Assembly (NCBI GenBank): GCA_019009955.1
Contig: CM032230.1
Span: 107,602,001 to 107,666,000 of the forward strand
DNA: 64,000 nucleotides
Direction of reading: 5' to 3'
From: Riptortus pedestris
Taxonomy: Eukaryota; Arthropoda; Insecta; Hemiptera; Alydidae
This document shows positions 10,824 through 21,359 of the stretch, piece after piece. Position 1 is the stretch's first letter. Each line of letters opens with the position of its first letter. The translations under genes and the position numbers were made by a program. The notes below the pieces were generated by a model. The model saw nothing but the letters and a program-made list of their open reading frames with translations. It was not told where the DNA came from and did no database searches.

Positions 10824-13800
10824 CTGTTACCGCTCTAGCGGTCGCAATTTTTGTTTGATCGTTGCCAAACTCGATATTTAGTCGTTTTATGTAAAAAGAA
10901 AGATACGTCAAACCGAAAAATTGTACAGAATCAATCGTATTGCAAATTAAATTTACTATAAATATTGTTATATACATTTATTCTCTATCTTGAATATTAA
11001 CCGATATATTTGTATTTGTATTCTGCGTGTGGTCACCAGTAGGCTGTTCGGACTTTCCGTCGAGAGCTCTGGCGGCCGTTTACAAAACTATTCGTCCCTA
11101 GTGAATAGGTTTAGAGGTTAGGTTAACTGTTTTTTGGGGCTAGAAACTACTGGGTTACTACGCCCTAAATAATGTTTTAGGTTTAGAGGTTTGTTACTAC
11201 TACAGTTGTTATTAGGCAGATTTCTCTATTGTAAAACTTCATGTGGGAAATCTGCTTAGTTTACGCAGCCCCTGCATGACGGACTTTTTTGGTTACAAGC
11301 TGCTTAATTGAACATTTCAAACATAATTTTTTACCATGAATGGCACATATTTCAATTATTAAATTTATTTATGGCTTATTGTTATTAATAATATGTTTCA
11401 GGGATTGTATTATATGCAAGAAAGACCTGAATTCAGAGGAAACCTTTACAATTGATTGCAATCACACATTTCATAAGACTTGTATGACAGCGAATTATGC
11501 TCTTCATCATGATGAGCCAGTACGTATTTAAATTTGTTATTACATATTGTATTTTTATGATCTTGCAATTCTGACAGGCAGGTTTGAAATGAGTATCAAT
11601 TATGAACCTAAGATTGCAAAATAAAGATGAAAATACTCTTTGTCGCTAAACACACGATCAGAGAAATCTTGAGATAGTATAATTTGTGGAAATTGTTTGA
11701 TCACAGAATTAATTGAGGTTTAGGGGGTATCTGAGGGTAATGTACAATTACAAAAATATGAAAAATTCAGCCATTATAAGAATATAGTATGTATCTGTAA
11801 TTTAAAAAAAATAACTAGAATATTTATGTATTTATAGAATAAACAATAACAATTATAGGAATAAAATTAAATTAATAGGGAATAAAAAAAATATTTGTCA
11901 GATCTCAAAGAACAACTGAAATTCAAGAGAAAATATAAAATTAGAAGGAACGGTGTTAACCTTAAGACCTTGAAGAAAAAAAAGGTGGTAGGTCTAGAAA
12001 GAAAAAAAAGGTAAAAGATAAAATTAGGATTTAGGAAAATTTTGCCTAAATACCTAGTAGAGTAGATACATTGATACTGATAATCTTGATTCACTTAGAT
12101 GAATGATCACAGTTTAAAATAAATGAGAGAGAAATCTTGAGATTAGCCAATTTGAAAAAAAGATGCCTAAAATATATTGAGAACAAGGAAAGGACTAACA
12201 AGGGGAGTGCATGGCCTCCCCCCCACCGATTTGAACGAAAAATTTTTATTGTTTAGTGCCTGATGAAAAACCAATTCTGTTCTCAAGAATTCATCTAAAA
12301 AAAATTGTTAAAGTTTGCCTGAACATCTTGAGTTGTTCCCAAGGTATCTATTTCAAGGAGTCCCCCATGGCTCAGGGGATAGCACTTCCTTTTGTAGCTG
12401 GAAATCTCAAGATTGAAACTGCTTTCTGTCAAAAATGTAATTGGTATAAGGAAATATTTAATATTATACAAGAGAATATATTATTAATTGAAAATAAATA
12501 TAACAATTATCAACAATAACGCAGATATTTTATTAATAGTTTTATACGGTTTTATCTATCTTTACCTATTATTTGATATTATTTTATTTTACAATTAATA
12601 AAGATATTTAAAATTTTCTAGCTCTAGACATAAAAATATTCTTTAACAGTTTTATTTGTTAGTACAACACTTTAACACTCACCTTGGAAGTACAACTCAC
12701 CTAGCCACAAATTGAAATACACGGATAAGGCTAGGGATTAATTTCCTTCTATATTCCTGTGATAGTCCATTGAACTCTGTAGTTGTGGTCATCTGAAATT
12801 GAGACTCTGAATCTGGGACTTCCTAAATCAGGAATGCCATTTATACTAAATATGGATTTACACCAATTAATCATCTCACATGAAGATAAAGGGGGCTAGT
12901 TCTCTTAATTTAAAAAAAAAAAATCTAGAAAATTTATTTTTGATTATTCGGATCCCCTTTGAAGAGGTCAGATGAAATAATGTTACGTATTTGGTCTGGC
13001 AAGTTTTATAGAATCATTGGGTCTGTTAGATTACAACTAGCATTTGCAGATTATTGAACTTTCTCATGCATTATTCAATATCTTTTTACGTACCTGATCT
13101 CCAGAGTGAATTTCTCATTCAGATAATGATACTTTGATACTTCAACATGTTTTCTGTTATGTGGTTCATACTGAACACATGCTGCCTTGCTTAGAAGGAG
13201 GCTTTAACTCAAGAGAAATAATTGTTTTCAGGTTTTTTTTTAATTCCGGTGTTTATACATTTCATCAATATTTTTTTGATAGTTCACACAATGATGCAAA
13301 ATTGTTTTTTACTGATTGGCAACATATGTTTCTATCTTTTTGTAACATAAGATTTTCATTGAAATGCAATTGTCCACTAAGTTTGAAATTAGAAATTCAA
13401 ACTACATATGTTCCTGCATCAAGACAACTCGTAGTGCTTCATAATTACAACGTTGACTTAAATTGTAAATATCGTTAATTTATTCATCAATGGTTGCCTC
13501 TGTGCAATGGGAATGTATATTAAAATCAACTCACATATAAATTGTGACAACAAGGGAGGAAAGTGAGATTTAAATTTTGCTATGGCTAGGTTTTAGTAAC
13601 TTTCTTCGGGTTTACTTTACAAAATCAAGAAACATCCCTTGTAGAATAGCCCATAAATCAGAGCGTTTACTTGATTATCAGTTAGATACATATTCAACCT
13701 TGAGCCCATTATGAACCTCTTAAATCTTTTCTTTTTGAAAGGGCCTATAGGGAATTATCAGCCAAGCCTAGAACATCAGATCATATATTTGCCCTCAAAT

Positions 13801-15580
13801 AGGCACTTGAGAAATGGTGGGAGGTAGAACAAGGTTTGCATTCATTGACTTCAAAACAGCTTAGGATTCAGTTGATAGAAGCTGATTTTGAAAAATAATA
13901 ATAAAAGTTGGGTTTTCAGGGAAATTTGCCCGTTTGACAAGAGCATACATAAATGGCTTCTACTGCTGGGCGTTGGTTCCAGTGGGTGGTGGGGAGATCC
14001 AGGCTGGTATTTGCTTAAGCCAGGATTGAGACAAAATAATTGCTTGTCTCTTATACTGTTTAACCTAGCCTTGGAGAAAGTAAGTTGTGAAGCTCCCAAG
14101 GCGAATGGGGGAGTACAAGTAGGCAAGATGCACAAATTCCTTGTATATTCAGCAAGAAAGAGGATATGCTGTCTCTCATTGATAACAATGGCAAAAGAGG
14201 TAGGCTTGCAAGTAAACCTTGAAAAGATGAAGTACATGGTCATGAACTGTAATTTACATCTTGATAACAGCTTGAGTGTAGGGGACCTATCCTTCTTAAA
14301 GGTAGAAAGTTTTACATACCTTGGAGCTGCAACTTCTATCAATGAACAGTTCACTGAAACTGACCACAGAATAACTAGTGCCAACCACACTTTCTTTTGG
14401 GTTTCTTGAATCTTAAGATATACGAAAATTTCACGAGTCTTGAAGCTAGGGGTTTATAACTCCATTATGAAACCTATACTTATTTATAAGTGTGAGTCAT
14501 GGGCATTAACTGATACCCTACAAACAAAGGTTGCACGGTTTGAGCATAAGTCTCTTAGGAACCATAATAGGCTCATGTGTGACTTTGAACTCAAAAGAAG
14601 AAATTTTAACTGAAACGAGATATCACATGATATGAAAGTTAAGAGGTTACAGTGGATGGGACACATGGCAAGATGTAACCTAACAAGCTCCTTATACAAG
14701 ACAATGATTGTGTAAGTAGTTGGTACCAGGTGTCAAGGGAGATCAAAGATAAGATGGGTAGAGCGAGTGAAGAAGGATGCTATGGAGTTCCACATAGTGG
14801 TTTGGAAAACCATCATCCAGGATAGACAGAGGTGGATGGAGGAGGCTGGCAATGACGGCTAAAGGTCCCCAACGTCTGTGGGGAAAAAAATCCCCTTTCA
14901 TAGAATCTGTTTTGAAGCCAAAAGCTTCTATTGGAAAGAATTGAATCTGTGCAACAATGAAACTGTGGTTTGTGAGACATTCATTTTGTTCCCTGTCAGG
15001 CACTGTTTCAAAATATTCTAATTAATCATTGACGGATTTATATTCAGTTTATATCCTCAAACATGATTTGGTATTATTCATAACCATAAACCACTTTATA
15101 AATCAAAACACCAGTTGTCATTAAGAAAACCTAAATTAACAAAGACTTGACTTCTATACTCCATGATTATTTTTAGGTTCCGTTGAACCATGATCTTCCA
15201 TTATCCCTAATTTTCAGAGTGAACATTAAAGAGGTTGGATGCCCGCTTTTTCTGCTTATTTTGTTTGATATATCTTCTCATAACATATTGTAAAATATAT
15301 TTAATTTTTAGGTATTTAAAATTTGTTGTTTTATATAGTTTTTACACATTTGGTTTCTAAATCAAATAGGAACTTTTTTTTAGCATTTCCATTTTATAGG
15401 TGCTTTTTAATTTGTAAATTTCTATTTGTAACATATTACTCATTAATTAAAGTTTTCTTCTTGAGATCTTATTTCCTGATATTGATTTTTATTTTATTTT
15501 AGGCCTGGCTATGTCCATATCTTTCCTGTAGAAGAATTATTTCTGGAGAAACAATAGTGCGACTCGCTAATCCATGCTAA
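7441..15580 (+). CDS. Small membrane-anchored RING-H2 protein (4 exons)
   Basis: Joining 7441-7513, 8716-8806, 11402-11519 and 15503-15580 at GT-AG sites gives 119 residues with phases 1, 2 and 0. Residues 8-35 are Ala/Gly-rich and hydrophobic (AVVAAGALIGLGFAAY), probably a signal anchor or N-terminal membrane helix. A short Asn-rich linker follows. The RING then starts with CIIC, continues with CNHTFHKTC (C-x-H-x2-H-x2-C, a RING-H2 core) and ends with CPYLSC. RING-H2 domains recruit ubiquitin-conjugating enzymes, so an E3 ligase role at a membrane is likely; the substrate is unknown. The last cysteine pair is spaced by four residues instead of the usual two. AATAAA at about 15774 is a good polyadenylation signal. 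Introns hold Hel-2, HLE-1 and RTE-like insertions. I do not recognise a named orthologue. Confidence 0.6.
8716..8806 (+). CDS. RING gene exon 2 (end of membrane segment, linker)
   Basis: The acceptor is TGTGCAG and the donor GTAATA. The exon completes Gly-25, then encodes LGFAAYQHFF and an Asn-rich linker, ending with two bases of an Arg codon. Confidence 0.6.
9100..9784 (+). mobile_element. Hel-2 copy, 5'-truncated, in RING intron 2
   Basis: It matches the 3' two thirds of the copy at 53185-54416, including GACAAAAAACAATATGCGTT, GAAAAACGGTGAGTCA and the terminal GGGCATCGCCGGGTACCTTA. The expected CTAG at the end has decayed. Confidence 0.6.
9820..10474 (+). mobile_element. Hel-2 copy with intact 3' end, in RING intron 2
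   Basis: It starts near ACTAAAGCGGGAGTC with one 5' unit, and ends in CCCGGGCGAAGCAGGG, TATCTGAG, then CTAG followed by T and a TA run. The GC-rich hairpin about ten bases before CTAG, abutting T, is the standard Helitron 3' terminus. No coding sequence; non-autonomous. Confidence 0.65.
10583..10622 (-). mobile_element. HLE-1 5'-terminal stub
   Basis: Only the 5' end is present on the minus strand: GCAGATTTC, CTAAG, and a hairpin CATGCAG-GGC-CTGCATG in which both arms differ from consensus but still pair. It lies 17 bp beyond the 3' end of copy E in the same orientation. Confidence 0.45.
10640..11283 (-). mobile_element. HLE-1 copy E, full length, in RING intron 2
   Basis: A 644 bp copy with both termini, a perfect terminal palindrome and an (AT)n tract at about 10769-10819. 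Its 5' half contains a block (AGAGCTCTGGCGGCCG) shared only with copy BB. It ends about 120 bp before RING exon 3. Confidence 0.65.
11402..11519 (+). CDS. RING gene exon 3 (RING core)
   Basis: The acceptor is ATGTTTCAG and the donor GTACGT. The exon encodes DCIICKKDLNSEETF and DCNHTFHKTCMTANY, holding six of the eight zinc ligands, and ends in phase 0 after Glu-Pro. Confidence 0.65.
11520..13690 (+). other. RING gene intron 3, first part
   Basis: AT-rich, with runs of A and short open frames at 12256-12519 and 13134-13478 that I do not recognise. The first lies after an acceptor-like GTTTAG and before AATAAA at about 12597, so an alternative terminal exon is conceivable but unsupported. Confidence 0.3.
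13700..14890 (+). pseudogene. RTE-like non-LTR reverse transcriptase remnant
   Basis: Three frames together give a decayed reverse transcriptase C-terminal half. It shows SDHIFALK, then GLRQNNCLSLILFNLALEKV (the usual RQG(D/C)PLSP(L)LFN region), then NLEKMKYMVMNC, then VESFTYLGAATSINEQF. The tail is typical of RTE/CR1-type ORF2 (KRLQWMGHMARC, then RSKIRWVERVKKDAMEF). The Y-x-D-D catalytic box region is destroyed (SARKRICCLS replaces it), and there are several stops and frame changes. It lies in the sense orientation in RING intron 3. Confidence 0.65.
15503..15580 (+). CDS. RING gene exon 4 (last zinc ligands, stop)
   Basis: The acceptor is TTTATTTTAG. The exon encodes AWLCPYLSCRRIISGETIV and RLANPC, then TAA at 15578-15580, supplying the final RING cysteine pair. 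A 3' UTR follows to a polyadenylation signal near 15774. Confidence 0.55.
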   Translation, partial: AWLCPYLSCRRIISGETIVRLANPC

Positions 15581-15771
15581 TAACTGCACTTCTTACACGT
15601 TTATTTCAGTTACAAATTGTCATATTGTTGTGAAGAACAGAAATAGTTTAAAAAAAATTGAGATCTGAGACAGAGGACAGTAGGTAACAATGGGCAATTT
15701 TCAGAGCAACCAGAAATTAATTGTTAAAATATCTCCTGTTATTAATCTGTGTGTTTGTCTGTGCTCACACA

Positions 15772-15778
15772 AATAAAG
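15772..15778 (+). terminator. Polyadenylation signal of RING gene
   Basis: AATAAA in ACACAAATAAAGTATC, about 195 bp after the stop codon, followed by T-rich sequence. Confidence 0.5.
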
Positions 15779-15799
15779 TATCTTAGTATGTTTTTATTT

Positions 15800-17190
15800 A
15801 AGCACACTACTGTAATGAACAATTTGAATAGGTAAGTTTGTAATAGTTTTTTTCCTAATTTATGAAACTTGAGCATTCTGATGATATATTATTTGTGACT
15901 TTTTCCTATATGGATGAGATTTTGGACACTATTCATAAATGCCAAAATGAAAAGATCTATATAGGGATGAAGAAAAGTCTTCACACAATATAGATGTTAC
16001 TTTATTGCACTAGGCCTTTCGGCATATTTGTGCCATTTTGAAGTGTTATGATGAATAAATGGATGCTACGTCTATGGGACTAGGGCCTGAAATTTTCTTT
16101 ATCACTATATTCGATAACTGTCACTTCTGACAGTCTAAACATGAAAAGATCTATGTTTTCCATTCCTAAACAATGCATTAGGAGAGCCAAAATCCTTAGA
16201 AGCTAGGAAATCATAGTTCTACGAGGCGAAATATGTGGAGATATTTCTCAATAAATTCTGCTTTTTTTTTTTTTTTTTAATTTTGATTTGTCATACTGCA
16301 GTCAGTGGCAGTAACACCTTCCTCCCATCCAAACTATTCTTAATCTCAATCAGAAAATTTTTTAACATTAAATTTATTAAAACTAGGTGATGATAATATT
16401 ATGTTTTGTGCAACGTAATAACCACTAAACTGACAAAGTCTTTTCTGTGTCATCAAGTTATTTTAGCCTTAATCAACTTCTACAATTAAACCTTGCTATA
16501 ATTACACGTTTCAAAGTATGAGTAGTTTTCCAGGACCATTACTAGGGAGGTTATTTTACATAATATACACCTCCTATTTCTCACTACACTAAAAACACAA
16601 AATCATCAATACCACAGTTTCTAAGAAGGTCATTTACACTGATATAGATTTAAAAAAAAAAAAAACTAAAACGAATTTGTGTGTCCTTTACTAAGATCTA
16701 AAATCTTCTTTTTAGTGACGTTTTAAACTACCTAAGAATTTTAATATGATACCTAACGGATCGTCTTCTCTATTTCTTCAGTATAATTCTTACGGATTAG
16801 CAGCAATTCTGCACACAGTCAGATTCAAACAGTTAAAGCAGCAAGATTTAAAAAAAAATAAAACAACAAAAAAACATGCTGTCTGTACAGCAGGATATCA
16901 CATTAGGGACAGGCTGTGAATGAAAGCTGGAATAACAAAACTATGATAATGGTAATTAATACCAGTTTTAATAGCTCTCTGCCAATGGACTAATTTGATG
17001 CCACAGAACAACTTTTCAAACTATCATTTTTTAATTCCTGATGACACTTAATTTAGACAACATTTAAGAAATGGTAATTTTTATGAAGAAAGTTTGAAAT
17101 TAGTCCTTGGTCTATTTGAAGAGAAGATATTGGGAAAGGCTATGTTAGCCTAGTACAGGGTACGGCAACATAACTTCCTTTTTCATTGGA
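15800..17190. other. AT-rich intergenic region
   Basis: No gene or repeat family recognised. It contains T- and A-homopolymers near 16262 and 16651. Confidence 0.3.
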
Positions 17191-17195
17191 AAAAG

Positions 17196-17648
17196 TCCGT
17201 CATGCAGGGGCTGCGTTAACTAAGCAGATTTCTCACGTGCGTCACGTATTTGCATTTATCTCAAAACTTAAGAGATCAATGAGAACAATATTTGGTATTT
17301 AAGCTTTAAATAATGTGCTTCATAACATAATAGAGTATTGTCAATATGAGATAGGTAGGAGTGGGGGTTTACTAAAGACTGGAAACTAAAAAATGCAAAT
17401 ATCTTTTTTAATAATCAAGATAGTGAAAAAATGTACATAACAACATTTATAGAACATTACATTTGCAATAAGATTGGTTCTATACAATTTTTCAATCCGA
17501 CGCATAATAATGAAGATATTAAGGATTTTAGAAACCCCCCCACCTGGTCTGATTTCAATTGTTAACGAACTTGAATTGTATAAAACGATTATATATCAAG
17601 TTTGGTAACGATAAGACAAAAATTCCGACCGTAACAGAGAGGTAACAG

Positions 17649-17706
<58 letters not shown>

Positions 17707-17828
17707 TTGAACAGACCTCATTTTCGTCATCTCCTGGGTAGGATTGATGGACATTTGAAGAAAAATTTTGAATATCTCGTCATGAGTACGACCTCAATAA
17801 CTGATTTCTCTTAAGGGAAATCTGCGAA
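17196..17828 (+). mobile_element. HLE-1 copy F, short form
   Basis: Both ends are present: TCCGTCATGCAGGGGCTGCGTT and a terminal palindrome with one change, followed by CTGCGAAAA. The (AT)n tract lies at about 17653-17702. The 5' subterminal variant CACGTGCGTCACGTATT is shared with copy C. Confidence 0.6.
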
Positions 17829-18239
17829 AAGGGAGTTATGCTGCCACACTCTGTATATTTAACTATCATAGTCATTATTATTTTTGGTATGTGAAAAGCG
17901 TTAATTTATTCACAAAATAAAATTGTTTTTATTTTCAAGAAGGGATTTTTTTTTTTTTTTTTACTTTTAAAATTCACTGACTTAGAGTAAACACATAGAT
18001 TGATTCTAGACTGTTGTCTTTTAGATTTGATATTGTATAGTTATTTTGATTTTTGTTTTATAATATGTATATATATGTTTAGTTATCTAAAATTTTAATT
18101 ACTTTTGTTATTCATAGCCATTGGATATCTACTTTTAATTTGTAAGTTCACAAATATTTTGAAAATTGTTGTTTATAGAATAAACTACCTGTGATAATGA
18201 TTTCAATTTGGAATCTTTTTTTAAATTTATTTTTGTAAA

Positions 18240-18460
18240 CCTGTCCTCTCTAGAACTTCATCTTCCTTTTTACATGAAATGCTCAAACAAACATTACGCC
18301 CACTGGTGATAAGAGGCCAATATATATAAAATATAAATTTCAACAAACCTCATTTTCATCAGCTCTTAGGTAGGGTCAGTGTCCATTTGAAGAAATCTTA
18401 AATAAATTGTGTAATGAGTACAACCTCTGCAGCTGATTCAAGGGGATTAGGATTTTTTCT
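18240..18460 (+). mobile_element. HLE-1 fragment, highly degenerate
   Basis: The order TTCATCTTCC, TTTACATGAAA, CCTCATTTTCATCAGCTC, TAGGTAGGGTCAGTGTCC, AATGAGTACAACCTC follows the last 250 bp of HLE-1 with many changes. The terminal hairpin is largely lost. Confidence 0.4.
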
Positions 18461-19002
18461 GTTTCTTACATAAGGCAGAAAAAGAGAATGCAGTTGTTGC
18501 AATATGGAAGGGGTACTTTCAATACCTCTCCTACCCAGTTATGTTCTAGTCTCTCTTCCCTAATCAATCCACCCTCTCCACTCTCTTCTACATGGATTCT
18601 TATATATATTGGTTTAACATTTCTTACAGAGAAGTGCACCTTCAATTCAGAAGTTGTAAAGAATGATTTTTAGCGGTTTTCTTCAGAGCTAGGCATTACT
18701 GGAATTAACACTGAAGCTATTTTGATTTCTTACACCCCAGATAATTAACAAATGATTTCTCCTATGAAAATGTATGTATGAAACATGTAGATTCTATCAA
18801 TTTGTCAAATCCGTCACCTATGAGGTTGGGTTTAAATAATTAAAACATACTATTATTTGCCTTCCCTCCCCTCTTGGAAATTGCTTAGCCGCTTAAAAAT
18901 AATATATCATGGATATATCTGATCATATTGTGAAAAAAAAAAACTATTAGGGTGCTGCTCATAGTACCCCATCTGCAAAGGAGCATCACATCACTTTCCT
19001 AT

Positions 19003-19200
19003 TCCCTTAAGGGAAATCAGCTATTGTGGTGGTACTCCTGGCCTGATTTTCGAAAAAAAATACTCAAATATCCATTGATCCTACCAAGATGACGAAAATG
19101 ATTTGGATTTTTCGTTTTCACCCTTCAGTAAACCTCCAGTCCTACTCATGTCAGATTAACAATAAGCTATTATATCATGAACCTCTTTGGTTCATGCTGA
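19003..19200 (-). mobile_element. HLE-1 copy H, internally deleted fragment
   Basis: The 3' palindrome CCCTTAAGGG and the CATTGATCCTACC block are followed directly by a distal segment (TCCTACTCATGTCAGATTAA), so the middle with the microsatellite has been deleted. Confidence 0.5.
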
Positions 19201-19261
19201 GTGTATAGACATGTGAAATTTGTGCTCTGTATTTATCTTGTTTTGTTCAATATAATAGATA

Positions 19262-20622
19262 GTGGATTTGTCTGAAAATAGTGAAATCTGGCGAGGTTTA
19301 TCTCCTTCTTTAGGAAAAAAGATGAAGCCAGACCGCCGTACCGAAGGAGGTAAGAGAAAATCCGTTAACAAAATCATTAACGAAGCTAACCTCAGCGATG
19401 AAGTAACAGAAGACGTTGCCATGACAACCTCTAGCTACTGCAGCGAGTTCCCAGAGCTGCCTAACCTCTCTCAACCAACTCAAGAACAGCAGGCGGCAGT
19501 GGAGAATGAATCTAAGCTCTTCATTGAACCCAAACCAAAGTGAAACAGGTACAGCCTTAAACCAGCTGTTATTAATAAACAACCCAAACCCATAACAACA
19601 AACAATAGCTTCTCACCATTATTAGACATTGACAATGACTTACCCGAACATAATTTTAGAGAACGCAATCCAAAGACTTTAAAAATACCACCTATATTCT
19701 TACTGGAAGCAGGTAACTACCAACATATACTCGCTGACATTAAAACAATAGTAAAATCTGATTTCAAATTACAACAATGCTTCAAAAAAATAAAAGTAAC
19801 CCTTACATCAACTGACGACTTCCGTAATTTGACCAAATTCTATGACGAGACGAATGTTAAATATTACACATTTCGAAACTCAGCAGACAGTAAATTATCT
19901 GTAATCATAAGAGGTGTTCCTTATAACATCTCTGAGCAAGAGGTATTGGACGAACTTGCTGTACAGTACCCGGTTGCCAATACTAAATAGAGAAAGAAAC
20001 CCGACCCCACTCATGACTGTAGAACTTGAGGACAATGCTAAGAGCAAAGAAATATTTAATTTAAAAGCCCTTTTCAATGCTGTTGTGATCGTTAAGCCAA
20101 GACGGAAATCCAAAAGGGTGTCTCAGTGCACGAATTGCCTTCGGGTAGGGCACTTCAAGAACTATTGCCACTTAGACACTAGGTGTAGTAAATGCTCTGG
20201 CGATCACAATTACACCTCTTGTCCCCACCGAAATGCCAAAGAACTGTGGTGAAAACCACAAAGCAAACTATAGGGGCTGTAAAGCATTCAAAAATTTTAC
20301 ATCTCATCTATCAAAAAATGAGTCCACAAGAAAGACACCTAGTTCCCCTCGCTAGCCACCGCCACCCCCACCATCTCCACCACCACCAACATCAATTTCA
20401 GACCCTGATTCCTCGACACACCGCCCTAGACCGAATGACTGGACAAACAGGCCACGACACCAACAGACCACAACACCTAAACTCAGTGACGCCACCACTC
20501 ACTCTGACGATCAATTGACAGACATACTACTTAGTTTAATAAAACCATTTATCCCTAAAATAAAATCCTTTCTAGCCCAGCTTTTAACCAACCTATTCTC
20601 AGTTAATCATGCCAGTGATTAA
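19262..20622 (+). pseudogene. Jockey-type ORF1 (gag) with stop and frameshifts
   Basis: The frame starting at 19262 is broken by TGA at 19541-19543, then continues in the same frame (IPPIFLLEAGNYQHILADIK, LSVIIRGVPYNISEQEVLDE). That is the PRE/RRM-like gag domain. A frame change near 19975 leads to the zinc-knuckle part, QCTNCLRVGHFKNYC and TRCSKCSGDHNYTSC, two CCHC-type knuckles. A second change near 20230 leads to NCGENHKANYRGCKAF, a motif that usually closes jockey gag knuckles. A Pro- and His-rich tail follows, ending at TAA 20620-20622. Gag proteins of this type package element RNA. With at least one stop and two frameshifts the copy is dead. Confidence 0.65.
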
Positions 20623-21290
20623 TATAAGAAATCTTTCTATGCTCAACTGGAATGCCAACGGCCTAAAGATTAGGCAAAACATATTAACCAATTTCCTGAA
20701 TAGACATGACATTGACATCGCTTGCATAACTGAGACACACCTCATAAACACTGACAAATACCGAACTCCCAGATACAATATATACAGAACGGACCAAGAA
20801 ACACGATGTGGAGGAGTTGCAATTTTAGTAAAAAAGTACATTTCTCACCATAATTTATTGTTTCCAACCCTTGATCATCTCGAGGCTGTTGGGGTGGGCT
20901 CCATGATAACAGTTTCCTAAGAATAATATCAGCTTACAACTGCCCTGGCACGAGGCTTATTCAAACAGATTTCGAAAAAATATTTACCGGTGATCCCACT
21001 ATTTTGGTAGGGGATCTCAATAGTAAGCATGTCTCCTGGGGATGTAGAAAACAAAATAATAATGGAGCACAACTCACGACTATTTCTGAAAACTTAGGAC
21101 TCATTATTACTGCACCAGACGAACCCATGTTTTATTCGACACAAAGACAATATCAACCCGATATTCTAGACATAACATTAATACAAACTTTCCACTCACC
21201 TATATTCCATGACACACTGACAGAACTGGACTCTGACCGTCTTCCAGTAATAATAACATTCCAGGAAAGACCAAAACGAGTCCACTTTGC
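20609..21290 (+). pseudogene. Jockey-type ORF2 endonuclease domain, truncated
   Basis: ATG at 20609 overlaps the ORF1 stop by 14 bp. The sequence begins LSMLNWNANGLKIRQNIL and DIACITETHLI, the first metal-binding part of an exonuclease-endonuclease-phosphatase (APE-like) domain. After a frameshift near 20900 it continues with SAYNCPGTRLIQTDF, ILVGDLNSKHVSWG and DILDITL, ending with SDRLPVIITF. The last motif normally reads SDHLPV; the catalytic His is replaced by Arg. The homology ends about 21285, before any reverse transcriptase. Confidence 0.7.
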
Positions 21291-21359
21291 TTATCTATTG
21301 AGAATTATTATGAGAACTAACATCTGTAATTACTCCAATCTATTTAACACATTGTAAAC

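Larger units (their letters stand above)
19262..21290 (+). mobile_element. Jockey-type non-LTR retrotransposon, 5' half only
   Basis: The segment holds an ORF1 (gag) followed by the N-terminal endonuclease part of ORF2, overlapping by 14 bp as in jockey-clade elements. It stops right after the endonuclease; no reverse transcriptase domain, 3' UTR or poly(A) is present. Non-LTR insertions are usually 5'-truncated, so a copy keeping the 5' half must have lost its 3' half later by deletion or rearrangement. The element lies between the RING and mannosidase genes. Confidence 0.7.

Noticed and set aside
10654..10977. Open frames through AT, AC or GT tracts (also 37889-38146, 46953-47173, 47594-48064, 60723-60935)
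   Set aside because: They translate dinucleotide repeats and HLE-1 flanks; the frame is open only because the tract lacks stops.
12256..12519. Alternative last exon of the RING gene
   Set aside because: Splicing exon 3 to the acceptor at 12255 gives only about 13 residues and no proper RING end; exon 4 at 15503 gives the expected cysteines.
13134..13478. 114-codon forward frame in RING intron 3
   Set aside because: No motif recognised and it does not fit the splice phases of the RING gene.
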